From: an uncultured Bacteroidales bacterium
Lineage (GTDB): Bacteria; Bacteroidota; Bacteroidia; Bacteroidales; P3
Length of the DNA stretch: 41,248 nucleotides
Assembly: GCA_946183915.1 (NCBI GenBank)
Contig: CAMHDJ010000026.1
Span: 1-41,248, forward strand
Reading direction: 5' to 3'
Positions 7,050 to 16,968 of this stretch are shown one piece after another; position 1 is the stretch's first letter; each line of letters begins with the position of its first letter. The notes below the pieces were generated by a model that had not been told where the DNA came from, made no database searches, and saw only the letters and a program-made list of their open reading frames with translations. Both the position numbers and the translations under genes were made by a program.

Positions 7050-8732
7050 ATGAAACGTACCCTTTTAATGCTCGCGGCAGCGCTGACCATCGGCCTGATG
7101 GCGGCCTGCGAACAGGACGAGATCACCACCACCACCGACACGCCCACGGGCAGCGGGGTGGGGAGCGGCGACGACAATCTGGACTCGGTGTCGGTCGACC
7201 TCGAGGTTACCGTCACCTATGCCAGCGGCGGCGCCACCGTCAGCGGCACCACCGACTCGGTGACCGCCAGCGTCAGCGGCAACCAGGTCACCGTCACCAA
7301 CCTCGGCACCCAGGTGGTACACTACACCCTCACGGGCTCGGCCTCCAACGGTTACTTCAAGCTCTACAGCGGCAAGAAGCAGGTCGTCACCCTCAACAGC
7401 CTCAGCCTGACCAACCCCAACGGCGCCGCCATCAACATCCAGGGGCCCGCCTCGTCGCCCAGCAGCGGCAAGCGCGCCTTCATCGTTGTGCAGGGCTCGA
7501 ACACCCTGGCCGACGGCAGCAGCTACAGCGCCACCCCCTCGACCGAGGACGAGAAGGCCGCCCTCTTCAGCGAAGGCAAGCTGGTCTTCAGCGGTAGCGG
7601 CTCGCTGACCGTCACCGCCACCGGCAAGGCCGGTATCACCAGCGACGACTACGTGCACTTCCAGTCGGGCACCTACCGGGTCACCTCCACCGCCGGCCAC
7701 GGCGTGCGCGGCAAGGACTACATCCTCGTCAGCGGCGGCACCCTCAACGTCGAGACCTCGGCCAGCATGAAAAAAGGCTTCAGCAGCGACTCGCTGGTGT
7801 GCTTCAACGGCGGCGAGACCACCATCCGGGTGACCGGCGGCGCCGCCTACGACAGCGAGGACGGCGAGTACACCGGCACCGCCGGCGTCAAGGCCGACGT
7901 GGCCTTCGTCATGAACGCCGGCAGCCTGACCATCACCAACAGCGGCTCCGGCGGCAAGGGCATCAGCTGCGACGGCACCGGCACCTTCAGCGGCGGCACC
8001 GTCGACGTCACCGTCACCGGCTCCAACTACACCAGTGGCGACATCAGCGCCAAGGGCATCAAGTGCGACGGCAACATCCTCTTCGACGGCGCCACCGTCA
8101 GCGTCCGCGCCGCGAAGCACGAGGCCATCGAGTCGAAAGGCACCATCACGATGAACAGCGGCACGGTCTACAGCTACTCGCAGGGCGACGACGCCCTCAA
8201 CGCCGCCTCCACCCTCACCGTCAACGGTGGCTACCTCTGCGCCCACTCCACGGCCAACGACGGCATGGACGCCAACGGCAACTGCTACATCAAGGGCGGC
8301 CTGGTCTACGCCATCGGCAAGAGACAGCCCGAGGTGGCCATCGACGCCAACACCGAGGGGGGCTACAAACTCTACGTCGAGGGCGGCACCCTGATCGCCA
8401 TCGGCGGGCTGGAGAACAACTCGACGCTCACACAGACCTGCTACCAAGCCGGCAGCTGGACGCAGAACACATGGTACGCCCTCACCGTGGGCAGCACCAC
8501 CTACGCCTTCAAGACCCCCTCCAGCGGCGGCACCCCGCTGGTGATCTCCGGCGCCTCGACGCCCACCCTCCAGTCCGGCGTCACGGCCACGGGCGGCACC
8601 GCCTGCTTCGACGGCACCCTCCTGATCGGTGCTACCGTCAGCGGCGGCTCGGCGGTCACCCTCTCCTCCTACACCGGCGGCAACGGCGGCGGCCCGGGCG
8701 GCGGCGGTCACGGCCACGGAGGATGGAAATAG
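7050..8732 (+). CDS. Surface lipoprotein with Cthe_2159-like beta-helix (carbohydrate-binding domain)
   Basis: A 560-residue lipoprotein. The signal peptide ends in LMAAC, so Cys20 would be lipidated; the following EQDE is acidic, like the lipoprotein export signals of Bacteroidota surface proteins. After a Thr/Ser-rich linker (about 25-60), residues about 60-440 are a right-handed beta-helix-like repeat array with recurring Gly, Ser/Thr, Asn/Asp and rungs such as GTLNVETSASMKKG, GSLTITNSGSGGKGISCDG and GTVYSYSQGDDALNAA. The pattern matches the Cthe_2159 family, whose founding member binds cellulose/pectin-type polysaccharide and calcium. The C-terminus is Gly-rich with HGHGG, which might bind metal. 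It follows DUF4956 by 9 bp and precedes the DUF2490 gene by 27 bp. CotH kinase, another common neighbour of this group, is absent. Confidence 0.82.
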   Translation: MKRTLLMLAAALTIGLMAACEQDEITTTTDTPTGSGVGSGDDNLDSVSVDLEVTVTYASGGATVSGTTDSVTASVSGNQVTVTNLGTQVVHYTLTGSASNGYFKLYSGKKQVVTLNSLSLTNPNGAAINIQGPASSPSSGKRAFIVVQGSNTLADGSSYSATPSTEDEKAALFSEGKLVFSGSGSLTVTATGKAGITSDDYVHFQSGTYRVTSTAGHGVRGKDYILVSGGTLNVETSASMKKGFSSDSLVCFNGGETTIRVTGGAAYDSEDGEYTGTAGVKADVAFVMNAGSLTITNSGSGGKGISCDGTGTFSGGTVDVTVTGSNYTSGDISAKGIKCDGNILFDGATVSVRAAKHEAIESKGTITMNSGTVYSYSQGDDALNAASTLTVNGGYLCAHSTANDGMDANGNCYIKGGLVYAIGKRQPEVAIDANTEGGYKLYVEGGTLIAIGGLENNSTLTQTCYQAGSWTQNTWYALTVGSTTYAFKTPSSGGTPLVISGASTPTLQSGVTATGGTACFDGTLLIGATVSGGSAVTLSSYTGGNGGGPGGGGHGHGGWK

Positions 8733-8759
8733 TGTCAACACGTAACACACAGTAACTCT

Positions 8760-9593
8760 ATGAAAAAGACTATCGTAATCATAGCAACCCTGCTGATGGC
8801 CATCCCCCTGGCCACCAAAGCCCAGACCGATGTCGACCTCGACCCCGAATGGGGCGGCCGCATCAGCGCCACTGTCGACAAGAAGCTCAACCGCAGCCTG
8901 CACATCTACCTCGAAGAGGAGGCCCGCGTGGACGGCAACTTCGGCTCGTTCAACCGCTTGCAGACCACCCTCGGCGCCACCTACAAGCTGCCCGCCGGCG
9001 TCAAGCTGGGCCTCGGCTACGCCCTCATCGCCCCCTACAGCAGCGCCAACAGCGCCTTCAAGAGCGTCCGCCACCGCCTGATGCTCGACGCCAGCTACAG
9101 CTACCGCTTCGGCGACTGGCAGCTCTCGCTCAAGGAACGCCTGCAGGCCACCTACCGCACGGGCGACATGAACGAGTACCAGAACCCGCGCACCGCCCTC
9201 ACCCTCAAGAGCCGCCTGAAGGTGCAGTACAAGGGTTTGCGCCGCCTGACGCCCTACGCCTACCTCGAGCTCCGCAACACCCTCAACTCGCCGGTCATCA
9301 GCGCCTACTACAACGAGACCACCGGAGAGTACTTCACCTCCGAGGGCTCCCTCACCGGCGAGGCCGGCTGGTTCCTCGAGGGCTTCAGCGGGGCCTACGT
9401 CAACCGCGTGCGCGGATGCCTCGGCGCCGAGTACCGCCTCGACCGCCGCAGCCGCCTCGAGGCCTACCTGCTCCTCGACCGCGTCAGCGACAAGCAGGTC
9501 GACGCCAACGCCGAGGGCACCAAGCTCAAGAGTTACACCCGCGAGCAGGGCTTCGTCGGACAGCTCTGCCTCGGCTACAGCTACTCCTTCTGA
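8760..9593 (+). CDS. DUF2490 domain-containing outer-membrane beta-barrel
   Basis: A 277-residue exported protein. Signal peptide about 1-21 (cleavage near TKAQT). The mature part reads as about ten to twelve amphipathic strands with tight turns, opening with DLDPEWGGRISATVDKKLNRSLHIYLEEEARV, the DUF2490 hallmark, and ending CLGYSYSF with the terminal Phe typical of proteins assembled by the Bam machinery. The function of DUF2490 is unknown; a small outer-membrane pore or scaffold is likely. As the last gene of the cluster, it may supply the outer-membrane step for whatever the VTC, DUF4956 and beta-helix proteins build. Confidence 0.85.
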   Translation: MKKTIVIIATLLMAIPLATKAQTDVDLDPEWGGRISATVDKKLNRSLHIYLEEEARVDGNFGSFNRLQTTLGATYKLPAGVKLGLGYALIAPYSSANSAFKSVRHRLMLDASYSYRFGDWQLSLKERLQATYRTGDMNEYQNPRTALTLKSRLKVQYKGLRRLTPYAYLELRNTLNSPVISAYYNETTGEYFTSEGSLTGEAGWFLEGFSGAYVNRVRGCLGAEYRLDRRSRLEAYLLLDRVSDKQVDANAEGTKLKSYTREQGFVGQLCLGYSYSF

Positions 9594-9646
9594 CCCCTCC
9601 CCCGGCGGACCCCCTTCCCGTCGGCGGGCGAAAATAGGAGAGGCCC

Positions 9647-9766
9647 CCCGCAGGGGTGCAAGAACCTAGGCGGGGGCAACGCCCCCGTTGCCGACGGCCG
9701 TTTGGCCCTTTACTCCCCGCAGGCGAATGAGAATCAGCATCTTGTTCCCCTGCGGGGCCATTTTTA
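9647..9766. repeat. Hairpin repeat family (CCTAGGCGGGGGCAACGCC)
   Basis: Includes CCCGCAGGGGTGCAAG, then CGGGGGC-AAC-GCCCCCG (9671-9687), and ends in a CCCCTGCGGGG palindrome near 9748-9758. The reverse complement of 23510-23588 and the forward strand of 23410-23480 contain the same modules. Such small GC-rich hairpin repeats are common between genes in Bacteroidales; no mobility function is visible. Confidence 0.7.
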
Positions 9767-9884
9767 TACCCATCCCCGGGCAACCCAGCGCCGGAACACG
9801 CCCCCAATACCCCATACCACTGAAAATCAACACCATACATATTAATACACATAACCACCTATAAATCAAGACTGTGGAGGTATC

Positions 9885-9957
9885 AAGTCCGCGGCATGTC
9901 CGCAGCAAGTCCGCGGATAGTCCGCCCCAAGTCCGACCGCCGGCGGAGGAACCCCGG
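9885..9957 (-). repeat. 11-bp tandem array (AAGTCCGCGGC type) with conserved flank
   Basis: Units AAGTCCGCGGC (9885-9895), ATGTCCGCAGC, AAGTCCGCGGA, TAGTCCGCCCC and AAGTCCGACCG (ending 9939). The adjoining 27 bp (9931-9957) match the reverse complement of 38771-38797 at 24 of 27 positions, so both belong to one dispersed family. Confidence 0.85.
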
Positions 9958-10004
9958 AGGAGACCCGGAGGTGGGGCGACGGAGGGGCGGCGCGGACCGG
10001 TGGA

Positions 10005-10535
10005 CATGCCACTATCGTGTTGGAGGGCACCAACGTGATCACGAACACGAAATTATATGATGGCGAATTCTCTGCCAGTTATCCCGCCATCTATATTGAA
10101 TCTGGCAATAAAACACTTACTATCGAGGGCACCGGCTCCCTTACTGCTTCAGCAAACCAGAGCTTGGTCATCGGTCCCTATGGTGAAATGATCAACGGTG
10201 TTGTAACCTCTGCCGGCAACCTCGTAATCAACGGTGGCGCGATCACGCTCAATAGTGGTTCGAACTATTCTCCTTATGCTCCTGGCATTGGCGTTTTGGA
10301 TTCATACGACTTTGGCAGGGTTACTGTCAACACCGGCATCACCTCCTTGACGGTCAACGGCGGAGGTTGGACATTTAATGATCCCCTCCCGATAAAAGTC
10401 GAAAGCGATCTCGGTCTATATTTCGGAACTCATGAAGTCTCAGGAGAACTTAGTACAATGACAAGTGGCAATGACTACTATGGGTTCCATGTCGTGAAAG
10501 GCGAGCACTCCCTGACCCTCACGCCTGCCGAATAA
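10005..10535 (+). pseudogene. 5'-truncated fragment of a beta-helix surface protein
   Basis: The coding similarity begins without a start codon at about 10005 (GHATIVLEGTNVITN); a GTG at 10017 could initiate but would give a 172-residue protein with no signal peptide. The text is typical of extracellular parallel-beta proteins of Bacteroidales: YIESGNKTLTIEGTGSLTAS, GNLVINGGAITLNSGSNYSPY, FGRVTVNTGITSLTVNGGGW, EHSLTLTPAE. Upstream, the frame runs directly into repeat DNA (9921-10004). Its base composition and codon use are visibly more A/T-rich than the flanking genes. I infer a gene remnant whose 5' end was lost or replaced by the repeat, perhaps acquired by transfer. A stand-alone small protein is possible but less likely. 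It ends before a strong bidirectional terminator. Confidence 0.65.
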
Positions 10536-10555
10536 AGAACATCCCCCACCACAAC

Positions 10556-10589
10556 AAAAGAAGCGAGACCCCGCGGCCTCGCTTCTTTT
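10556..10589. terminator. Bidirectional terminator between convergent genes
   Basis: Arms AAAAGAAGCGAG (10556-10567) and CTCGCTTCTTTT (10578-10589) form a 12-bp stem with a GC-rich 10-base loop. There are T-runs on both strands, so it can stop the fragment at 10535 and urocanate hydratase ending at 10612. Confidence 0.9.
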
Positions 10590-10611
10590 TGTTCTATAGT
10601 CCCTATTGCCC

Positions 10612-12621
<2,010 letters not shown>

Positions 12622-12671
12622 GATATGTTGTTGTTTTGTTTTCTATTCGATCATCGGAATAATCTAAAACC

Positions 12672-14402
12672 TCACCTGACGATCACCCGTTCGGTCTTGA
12701 CGCCGAGGCTGGTGGTGACGCGGACGGTGTACATGCCGGCCGCCAGGGGGCGGATGTCGAGCGTGCGGCAGTCGTCGTTGCAGCGGCGCGAGAAGACACA
12801 CACGCCGGCGGCGTTGTAGACCTCGACCTGCGTGATGCCGTCGGCCACCACGTTCAGCTCGCCGCTGGTGGGGTTGGGGTAGAGGTCGAACTCCTCCTCG
12901 GGAGCCGATTCGATGCCGTTGGTGCGGGGACGCACCTCCACGTAGATGTCGGCCGTGTCGGTGTGGCCTCGTGTGTCGGCCACAGCCACCTGATAGGTGC
13001 GGCTCTCGGTGATGGTGGCCGTGCTGTACTGCTGGTAGGGGAAGTCGATGTCGGTCTCAGGCATCCAGTGGAAGGTGAAGGGAGGCCGCCCGACGGCCAC
13101 CTCGACGCCCACCTGGTGGCAGGTGTCGTAGGCCACGATGGTGTCGTGCCGCAGGCGCACCACGTCGTCTTCAACCATGATGTAGCGTATCGTGTCGTAG
13201 GTCTTCAGGGCGGGGTAGCCGGAGCAGAGCGAGGTGCTGAGGTAGAGCTCGATGAGCTTGGGCTCGGTGAGGTCGGCCGTGGGGGTGCCGCGGAAGGTCA
13301 GCGTGTGGTTGCCGTTGCCGATGTTGAAGGTGTTGTGCACCACGTCGAGCGAGATGTTCGAGTCGGTGACCACCGTGTAGTCCTCGCCCACCACCGCCGT
13401 GCCGCCGAAACCGACCGCCACGTTGCCGTAGTTATAGCTGCTGCCCGCCAGGGTGAGCGGCAGCACGGTGTTCTTGCTGCGCTCGATGGTGTCGGCATAG
13501 CGGTGCGAGAGGCTCACGTCGGCTGACGGGCTGTTGAAGCTCTTTTTCTCCAGGAAGACGCCGCTGTCGAAGGCGTTGTCGCTCACGTTGCAGACCGAGA
13601 TGTGCATGTGGTACTGCGCACAGGGCACCAGGGTGGCGTTGGCCGAGAGCTTCTGCGTGAAGCCGTCGTACTGCACGCCCTGGGCGTTGTTGGGGCCGCC
13701 GTTGGCACCGGCGGTGTGGTTGATGACGTAGAAGTTGCTGTAGGTGTAGTAGCACCCCGAGCCACCCGAACCACCGGCCACGCCCTGGTTGACCGAGTTG
13801 ATGGTCACCTCGATGCCGTGCGGGTGGGCCGTGCTGACGGTGTGGGGGATGATGGCGGCGTTCCACGTGGCGTTGATCCCCGTTGCGGGGTCGGGACCCG
13901 TGATGAGGAAGCCGAACACGTCGTTGAACGACGAGCAGACATATTCCGGATACTCCTCCGAGCCGAAGCAGTAGTTGACCGCCACGAAGGGCGAGATGCT
14001 GACAAAGTCGAAGTCGATCGTGGCACAGCTGGTGACCGAAAGGCCGCTCCACGTGCCGAGCTGCGAGTCGGTGTAGGCTCCCGTCACGGCAGAGCTGCTG
14101 CTGCCCGAATTGTTCGGGCCCGGGGCCACGCTGACGTTGCCCGTGGTCATCACCACCCCGCTGTCCATCTGCAACTGCATGTAGCCGTTGCTCTGGAAGG
14201 TGCCGATCTGCGGCTTGCTGATATTGCCCGCCGCATTGGCGAACTTGACGTTCCACACGTAGACACCCTGACCGATGAGGTTGTTGTTGATGAAGGTGGC
14301 TATATCTTGCCCTTGCGCCGAGCTGACGCTGATGTTCTGCGCCGCAGCGCCGAACGACATCAACAGAGTGCACAGAAGCACAATACGTTTCAGTTTGACC
14401 AT
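12672..14402 (-). CDS. T9SS-secreted choice-of-anchor L domain protein
   Basis: A 576-residue exported protein. Signal peptide 1-21 (cleavage near GAAAQN). Residues about 25-270 form a choice-of-anchor L domain, recognised by VMTTGNVSVAPGPN, then VNYCFGSEEYPEYV and SSFNDVFGFLITGPD, and a late MHISVCNVSDNAFDSGVFLEKKS segment. Two immunoglobulin-like stretches follow (about 285-410 and 420-490). The last 75 residues are a type A T9SS sorting domain (FDLYPNPTSGELNV through GMYTVRVTTSLGVKTERVIVR), which would be removed during export across the outer membrane. Similar proteins are surface or matrix proteins of unknown ligand. The start at 14402 is the Met that begins the signal peptide. A -7 box lies at 14466-14474. 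Confidence 0.88.
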   Translation of the reverse strand: MVKLKRIVLLCTLLMSFGAAAQNISVSSAQGQDIATFINNNLIGQGVYVWNVKFANAAGNISKPQIGTFQSNGYMQLQMDSGVVMTTGNVSVAPGPNNSGSSSSAVTGAYTDSQLGTWSGLSVTSCATIDFDFVSISPFVAVNYCFGSEEYPEYVCSSFNDVFGFLITGPDPATGINATWNAAIIPHTVSTAHPHGIEVTINSVNQGVAGGSGGSGCYYTYSNFYVINHTAGANGGPNNAQGVQYDGFTQKLSANATLVPCAQYHMHISVCNVSDNAFDSGVFLEKKSFNSPSADVSLSHRYADTIERSKNTVLPLTLAGSSYNYGNVAVGFGGTAVVGEDYTVVTDSNISLDVVHNTFNIGNGNHTLTFRGTPTADLTEPKLIELYLSTSLCSGYPALKTYDTIRYIMVEDDVVRLRHDTIVAYDTCHQVGVEVAVGRPPFTFHWMPETDIDFPYQQYSTATITESRTYQVAVADTRGHTDTADIYVEVRPRTNGIESAPEEEFDLYPNPTSGELNVVADGITQVEVYNAAGVCVFSRRCNDDCRTLDIRPLAAGMYTVRVTTSLGVKTERVIVR

Positions 14403-14465
14403 AACGCGAATTATTAGATATTTATAAATCAACCTCCTACACACATTTCACACACTCTTTGAGAT

Positions 14466-14474
14466 GCAAATATA
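14466..14474 (-). promoter_or_regulatory. -7 box for the choice-of-anchor L gene
   Basis: On the minus strand TATATTTGC matches TAnnTTTG, about 65 nt before the start codon at 14402. The upstream T-run has no well-spaced TTTG. A TAGGAGG sequence lies about 40 nt before the start, too far to be a ribosome-binding site. Confidence 0.6.
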
Positions 14475-14560
14475 CACAAAAAAACCGAAACACACTCCCC
14501 TACCCTCAAAAAAATTACAAATGAGGGCAACATGGGCGTCCCCATCCGCCCCTTCTTCCG

Positions 14561-14604
14561 TGCATCCCCTCTGCATCATCTCTGCATCCCCTCTGCATCA
14601 TCTC
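14561..14604. repeat. 11-bp tandem array (TGCATCMYCTC type)
   Basis: Four units alternate: TGCATCCCCTC (14561-14571), TGCATCATCTC, TGCATCCCCTC, TGCATCATCTC (ending 14604). The strict alternation means the array can also be read as two 22-bp repeats. Confidence 0.9.
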
Positions 14605-14611
14605 TGCTCGT

Positions 14612-14666
14612 ATGCCTAGTTGATGCCTAGTTGATGCCTAGATGATGCCTGGATGATGCCTGGATG
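14612..14666. repeat. 11-bp tandem array (ATGCCTAGTTG type)
   Basis: Five units: ATGCCTAGTTG (twice), ATGCCTAGATG, then ATGCCTGGATG (twice), directly beside the previous array and ending next to the subtilase stop codon at 14673. The reverse complement of the array at 33099-33164 has the same unit. Confidence 0.92.
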
Positions 14667-14672
14667 GTGTGG

Positions 14673-16967
14673 CTAGAAAAGCAGTTGCAAACCGACCTCG
14701 AGGCGCGGCAGCACGATCCGTCCGGCGGGCACCTCCTGGCCGAGGCCGTTGAGGCGGTAGCGCACGTAGAGGCCGTACCAGTCGTTGGCGAGGCGGGTGG
14801 TGAGGCCGTAGTTCCAGCGGTGGCCGTCGAGCATGCTGAGATTGTACACCTTCTCCAGACGCGACGAGGCGATGTCGCCCGAGGTGGAGCCTTTGAGGTT
14901 GTAGTCGCTGTAGCCCCAGTTGCCGTAGATGCCGAGGTCCCAGTGGAAGCCTTTGTGGAAGAGGCCGCCGGGGGTGAAGCGGACGCGCTGGAAGAGTTCG
15001 ATGCCCACCTCGCCGAAGTCGAGGCGGTGGAGGGTGACCTTCTTGTCGAGCCAGCGCACATCGTCGTCCATGAGGGCCATGGAGTCGAGGCGGTTGGCCT
15101 CGTCGCCAAAGCAGAAGGCCGTGTGGCCGTACTCGAGGGCGAGGCCCCAGCCGTAGGCCTTGCTGATGTGGTACTGCCAGCGTACGCCGATACGCTTGGC
15201 GGGCGACCAGAAGCGGCTGTCCAGTTCGTCGCCCATGGCCACGGGCAGACCCAGCTGGAAGTAGCCGTCCCACTCGGAGCGGCTCTCGCGGGCCACATCC
15301 TGGGCCGGAGCGCGGCTGAGGGCGTCGGTGACGCGGAACTCTTTTTTCGGGTCGTTGCTGCGGATGTAGGCCCACTCGTGCTTGTCCCTGACGTTGGAGG
15401 GGCGCTCGAAGCGATAGTCGGCCATGTAGCCGTCCATCATCACCACCAGGTGGTGGCCGCCGTCGATGTCGAGGCTCATGGCGGTGTCGAAGAGGGCCAC
15501 GGTGCGCTTGCCGTACATCAGGATGCGGCCCGTCGCGTCGTCAATGTCCTTGTAGAAGACGTGCACATTGGTGTCGGCCCGTAGGGGGATGACGCTCACG
15601 CGGGTGGGTCCTTGGGGCTCGAAGCGGAAGGTGGGGGCGGGCTTGACGGCCTTTTCATTCAGGAAATAGCCGGCCTGGGGCACGCCGTAACCGAAGGCGT
15701 AGTCGCAGTAGGGGTAGAGGTCGGCCGAACGCTGCAGGGCGTCGAAGAGCTGCATGTTGGTCATGCCCTTGGAGGCCTGCCAGGCACAGGCGGCGAAGCC
15801 TGCCACCAGCGGGCAAGAGAAGGAGGTGCCGTAGACCATCTCGTAGGCGCCGTTGTTCTTGGGGCTGGCGGCCCAGGTGTGAGCGAAGGCGCAGAGGTTG
15901 GGCTTCTGGCGGCCGTCGGCGCTGGGGCCGAAGCTAGCGAAGGAGATGTGCTCGTAGTCGGTCAGCGAGTGGGTGATGCCGCCGATGCAGAGGGCACTGT
16001 CGGCGTCGCTGGGGGTGACGAGGTACTGCCAGCGGTCGTCGTCGGCCTCGTTGCCGGCGCTGCACACCACGAGGATACCCTTGCGGGCGGCCATGTTGGC
16101 GGCCCGGGCCACGTAGCTCTGGCCGTCCATGTCCTTGGTGTAGTAGCGGTCCTTGCCGTAGCCGAGGCTGCTGGAGATGATGTTGGCGCCGCCCTTGTCG
16201 GCCCATTCCACGGCCTGCTGCCACCAGATCTCCTCCTTGAAGGGCTCGGGCTCCACCTCGGTGCGGGCCAGGAGGAACTCGGCGCCGGTGGCCAGGCCGA
16301 GGTCTTTGCCGTTCATGCGGCCGGCGATGCAGGAGAGGGTCATGGTGCCGTGCGAGTTCCAGCCGTAGACGTCCTCTTTCTTGTTGGGGAAGTTCCAGGT
16401 CTGGAGGATGCGCTTGCCCTCGCGCAGGTGGCGGAAGGCCTCGTGGGTGTTCACCTTGGGGAAGCCCCCGTCGAAGACGGCGATGCGGATGCCCGTGCCG
16501 TCGATGCCGGCCTGGCGGAAGAGGTGGCCCTGCATGCGCACCAGCTGGTCGGTCAAGGTGGTGTCGACGGGGTCGGCAGGCGCTGCGGGCGCTGCTTTCG
16601 CATAGCCGGCCAGCTGCATGTCGCCCTTGATCATCTGCACGCGGCTGACGTAGGGCAACCGCTCGATGGCGGCGGCCTGCTCGGGCGTGGCCACCACACC
16701 GATGGCATTCAGCCAGCGGCTCTGGCCCACCTCTTCGGTGGCCAGGGCGCCGACACCGGCCACGTAGGCCTCGGCCAGGGGGTAGTTGCTCCGGTCGTAG
16801 AGGTCGGCGCCGCACTGGGCATAGCGCTCCAGGGCCTTCTGGTCGAAGTAGGTGTAGGGGTCGAAAGTGGTGCCTGCCTTGTCGGCAAGGAACACCCAAT
16901 AGACGTTCTGTGCCGACGCTCCGACGAGGGTCAGCACGAAGCTCAGGATGGCAATAGTCTTTTTCAT
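14673..16967 (-). CDS. Subtilisin-like (S8) serine protease with C-terminal barrel-like domain
   Basis: A 764-residue exported protease. Signal peptide 1-19 (GASAQ). Residues about 25-115 resemble an I9-type propeptide (TPEQAAAIERLPYVSRVQ). The S8 catalytic domain spans about 140-430: Asp166 in IAVFDGG, His206 in NSHGTM, Asn306 in SAGNE for the oxyanion hole, and Ser382 in GTSFSCP, so the active site is complete. The final roughly 230 residues are unlike normal protease tails: alternating strands with aromatic residues (VRWQYHISKAYGWGLALEYG, LDFGEVGIELFQRVRF, WDLGIYGNWGYSDYN) that end LEVGLQLLF with a terminal Phe, as in outer-membrane barrels. There is no T9SS sorting domain. It may be anchored in the outer membrane by its own barrel. 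It begins 1 bp after recO, as the last gene of the mre operon. Confidence 0.88.
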   Translation of the reverse strand: MKKTIAILSFVLTLVGASAQNVYWVFLADKAGTTFDPYTYFDQKALERYAQCGADLYDRSNYPLAEAYVAGVGALATEEVGQSRWLNAIGVVATPEQAAAIERLPYVSRVQMIKGDMQLAGYAKAAPAAPADPVDTTLTDQLVRMQGHLFRQAGIDGTGIRIAVFDGGFPKVNTHEAFRHLREGKRILQTWNFPNKKEDVYGWNSHGTMTLSCIAGRMNGKDLGLATGAEFLLARTEVEPEPFKEEIWWQQAVEWADKGGANIISSSLGYGKDRYYTKDMDGQSYVARAANMAARKGILVVCSAGNEADDDRWQYLVTPSDADSALCIGGITHSLTDYEHISFASFGPSADGRQKPNLCAFAHTWAASPKNNGAYEMVYGTSFSCPLVAGFAACAWQASKGMTNMQLFDALQRSADLYPYCDYAFGYGVPQAGYFLNEKAVKPAPTFRFEPQGPTRVSVIPLRADTNVHVFYKDIDDATGRILMYGKRTVALFDTAMSLDIDGGHHLVVMMDGYMADYRFERPSNVRDKHEWAYIRSNDPKKEFRVTDALSRAPAQDVARESRSEWDGYFQLGLPVAMGDELDSRFWSPAKRIGVRWQYHISKAYGWGLALEYGHTAFCFGDEANRLDSMALMDDDVRWLDKKVTLHRLDFGEVGIELFQRVRFTPGGLFHKGFHWDLGIYGNWGYSDYNLKGSTSGDIASSRLEKVYNLSMLDGHRWNYGLTTRLANDWYGLYVRYRLNGLGQEVPAGRIVLPRLEVGLQLLF

Positions 16968-16968
16968 G

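Larger units (their letters stand above)
9594..10004. other. Intergenic region of dispersed repeats
   Basis: No intact gene. It holds a hairpin-rich repeat (9647-9766) also found twice at 23.4-23.6 kb, an A/T-richer stretch (about 9780-9870), and a five-unit 11-bp array with conserved flank (9885-9957) that recurs at 38.8 kb. From about 9921 the DNA is open in frame with the following gene fragment. Confidence 0.75.

Noticed and set aside
7065..9074. A 669-codon minus-strand open frame across the beta-helix and DUF2490 genes
   Set aside because: Shadow of the GC-rich, repetitive plus-strand genes: low-complexity Gly/Ala/Val text, spans two genes, no family similarity.
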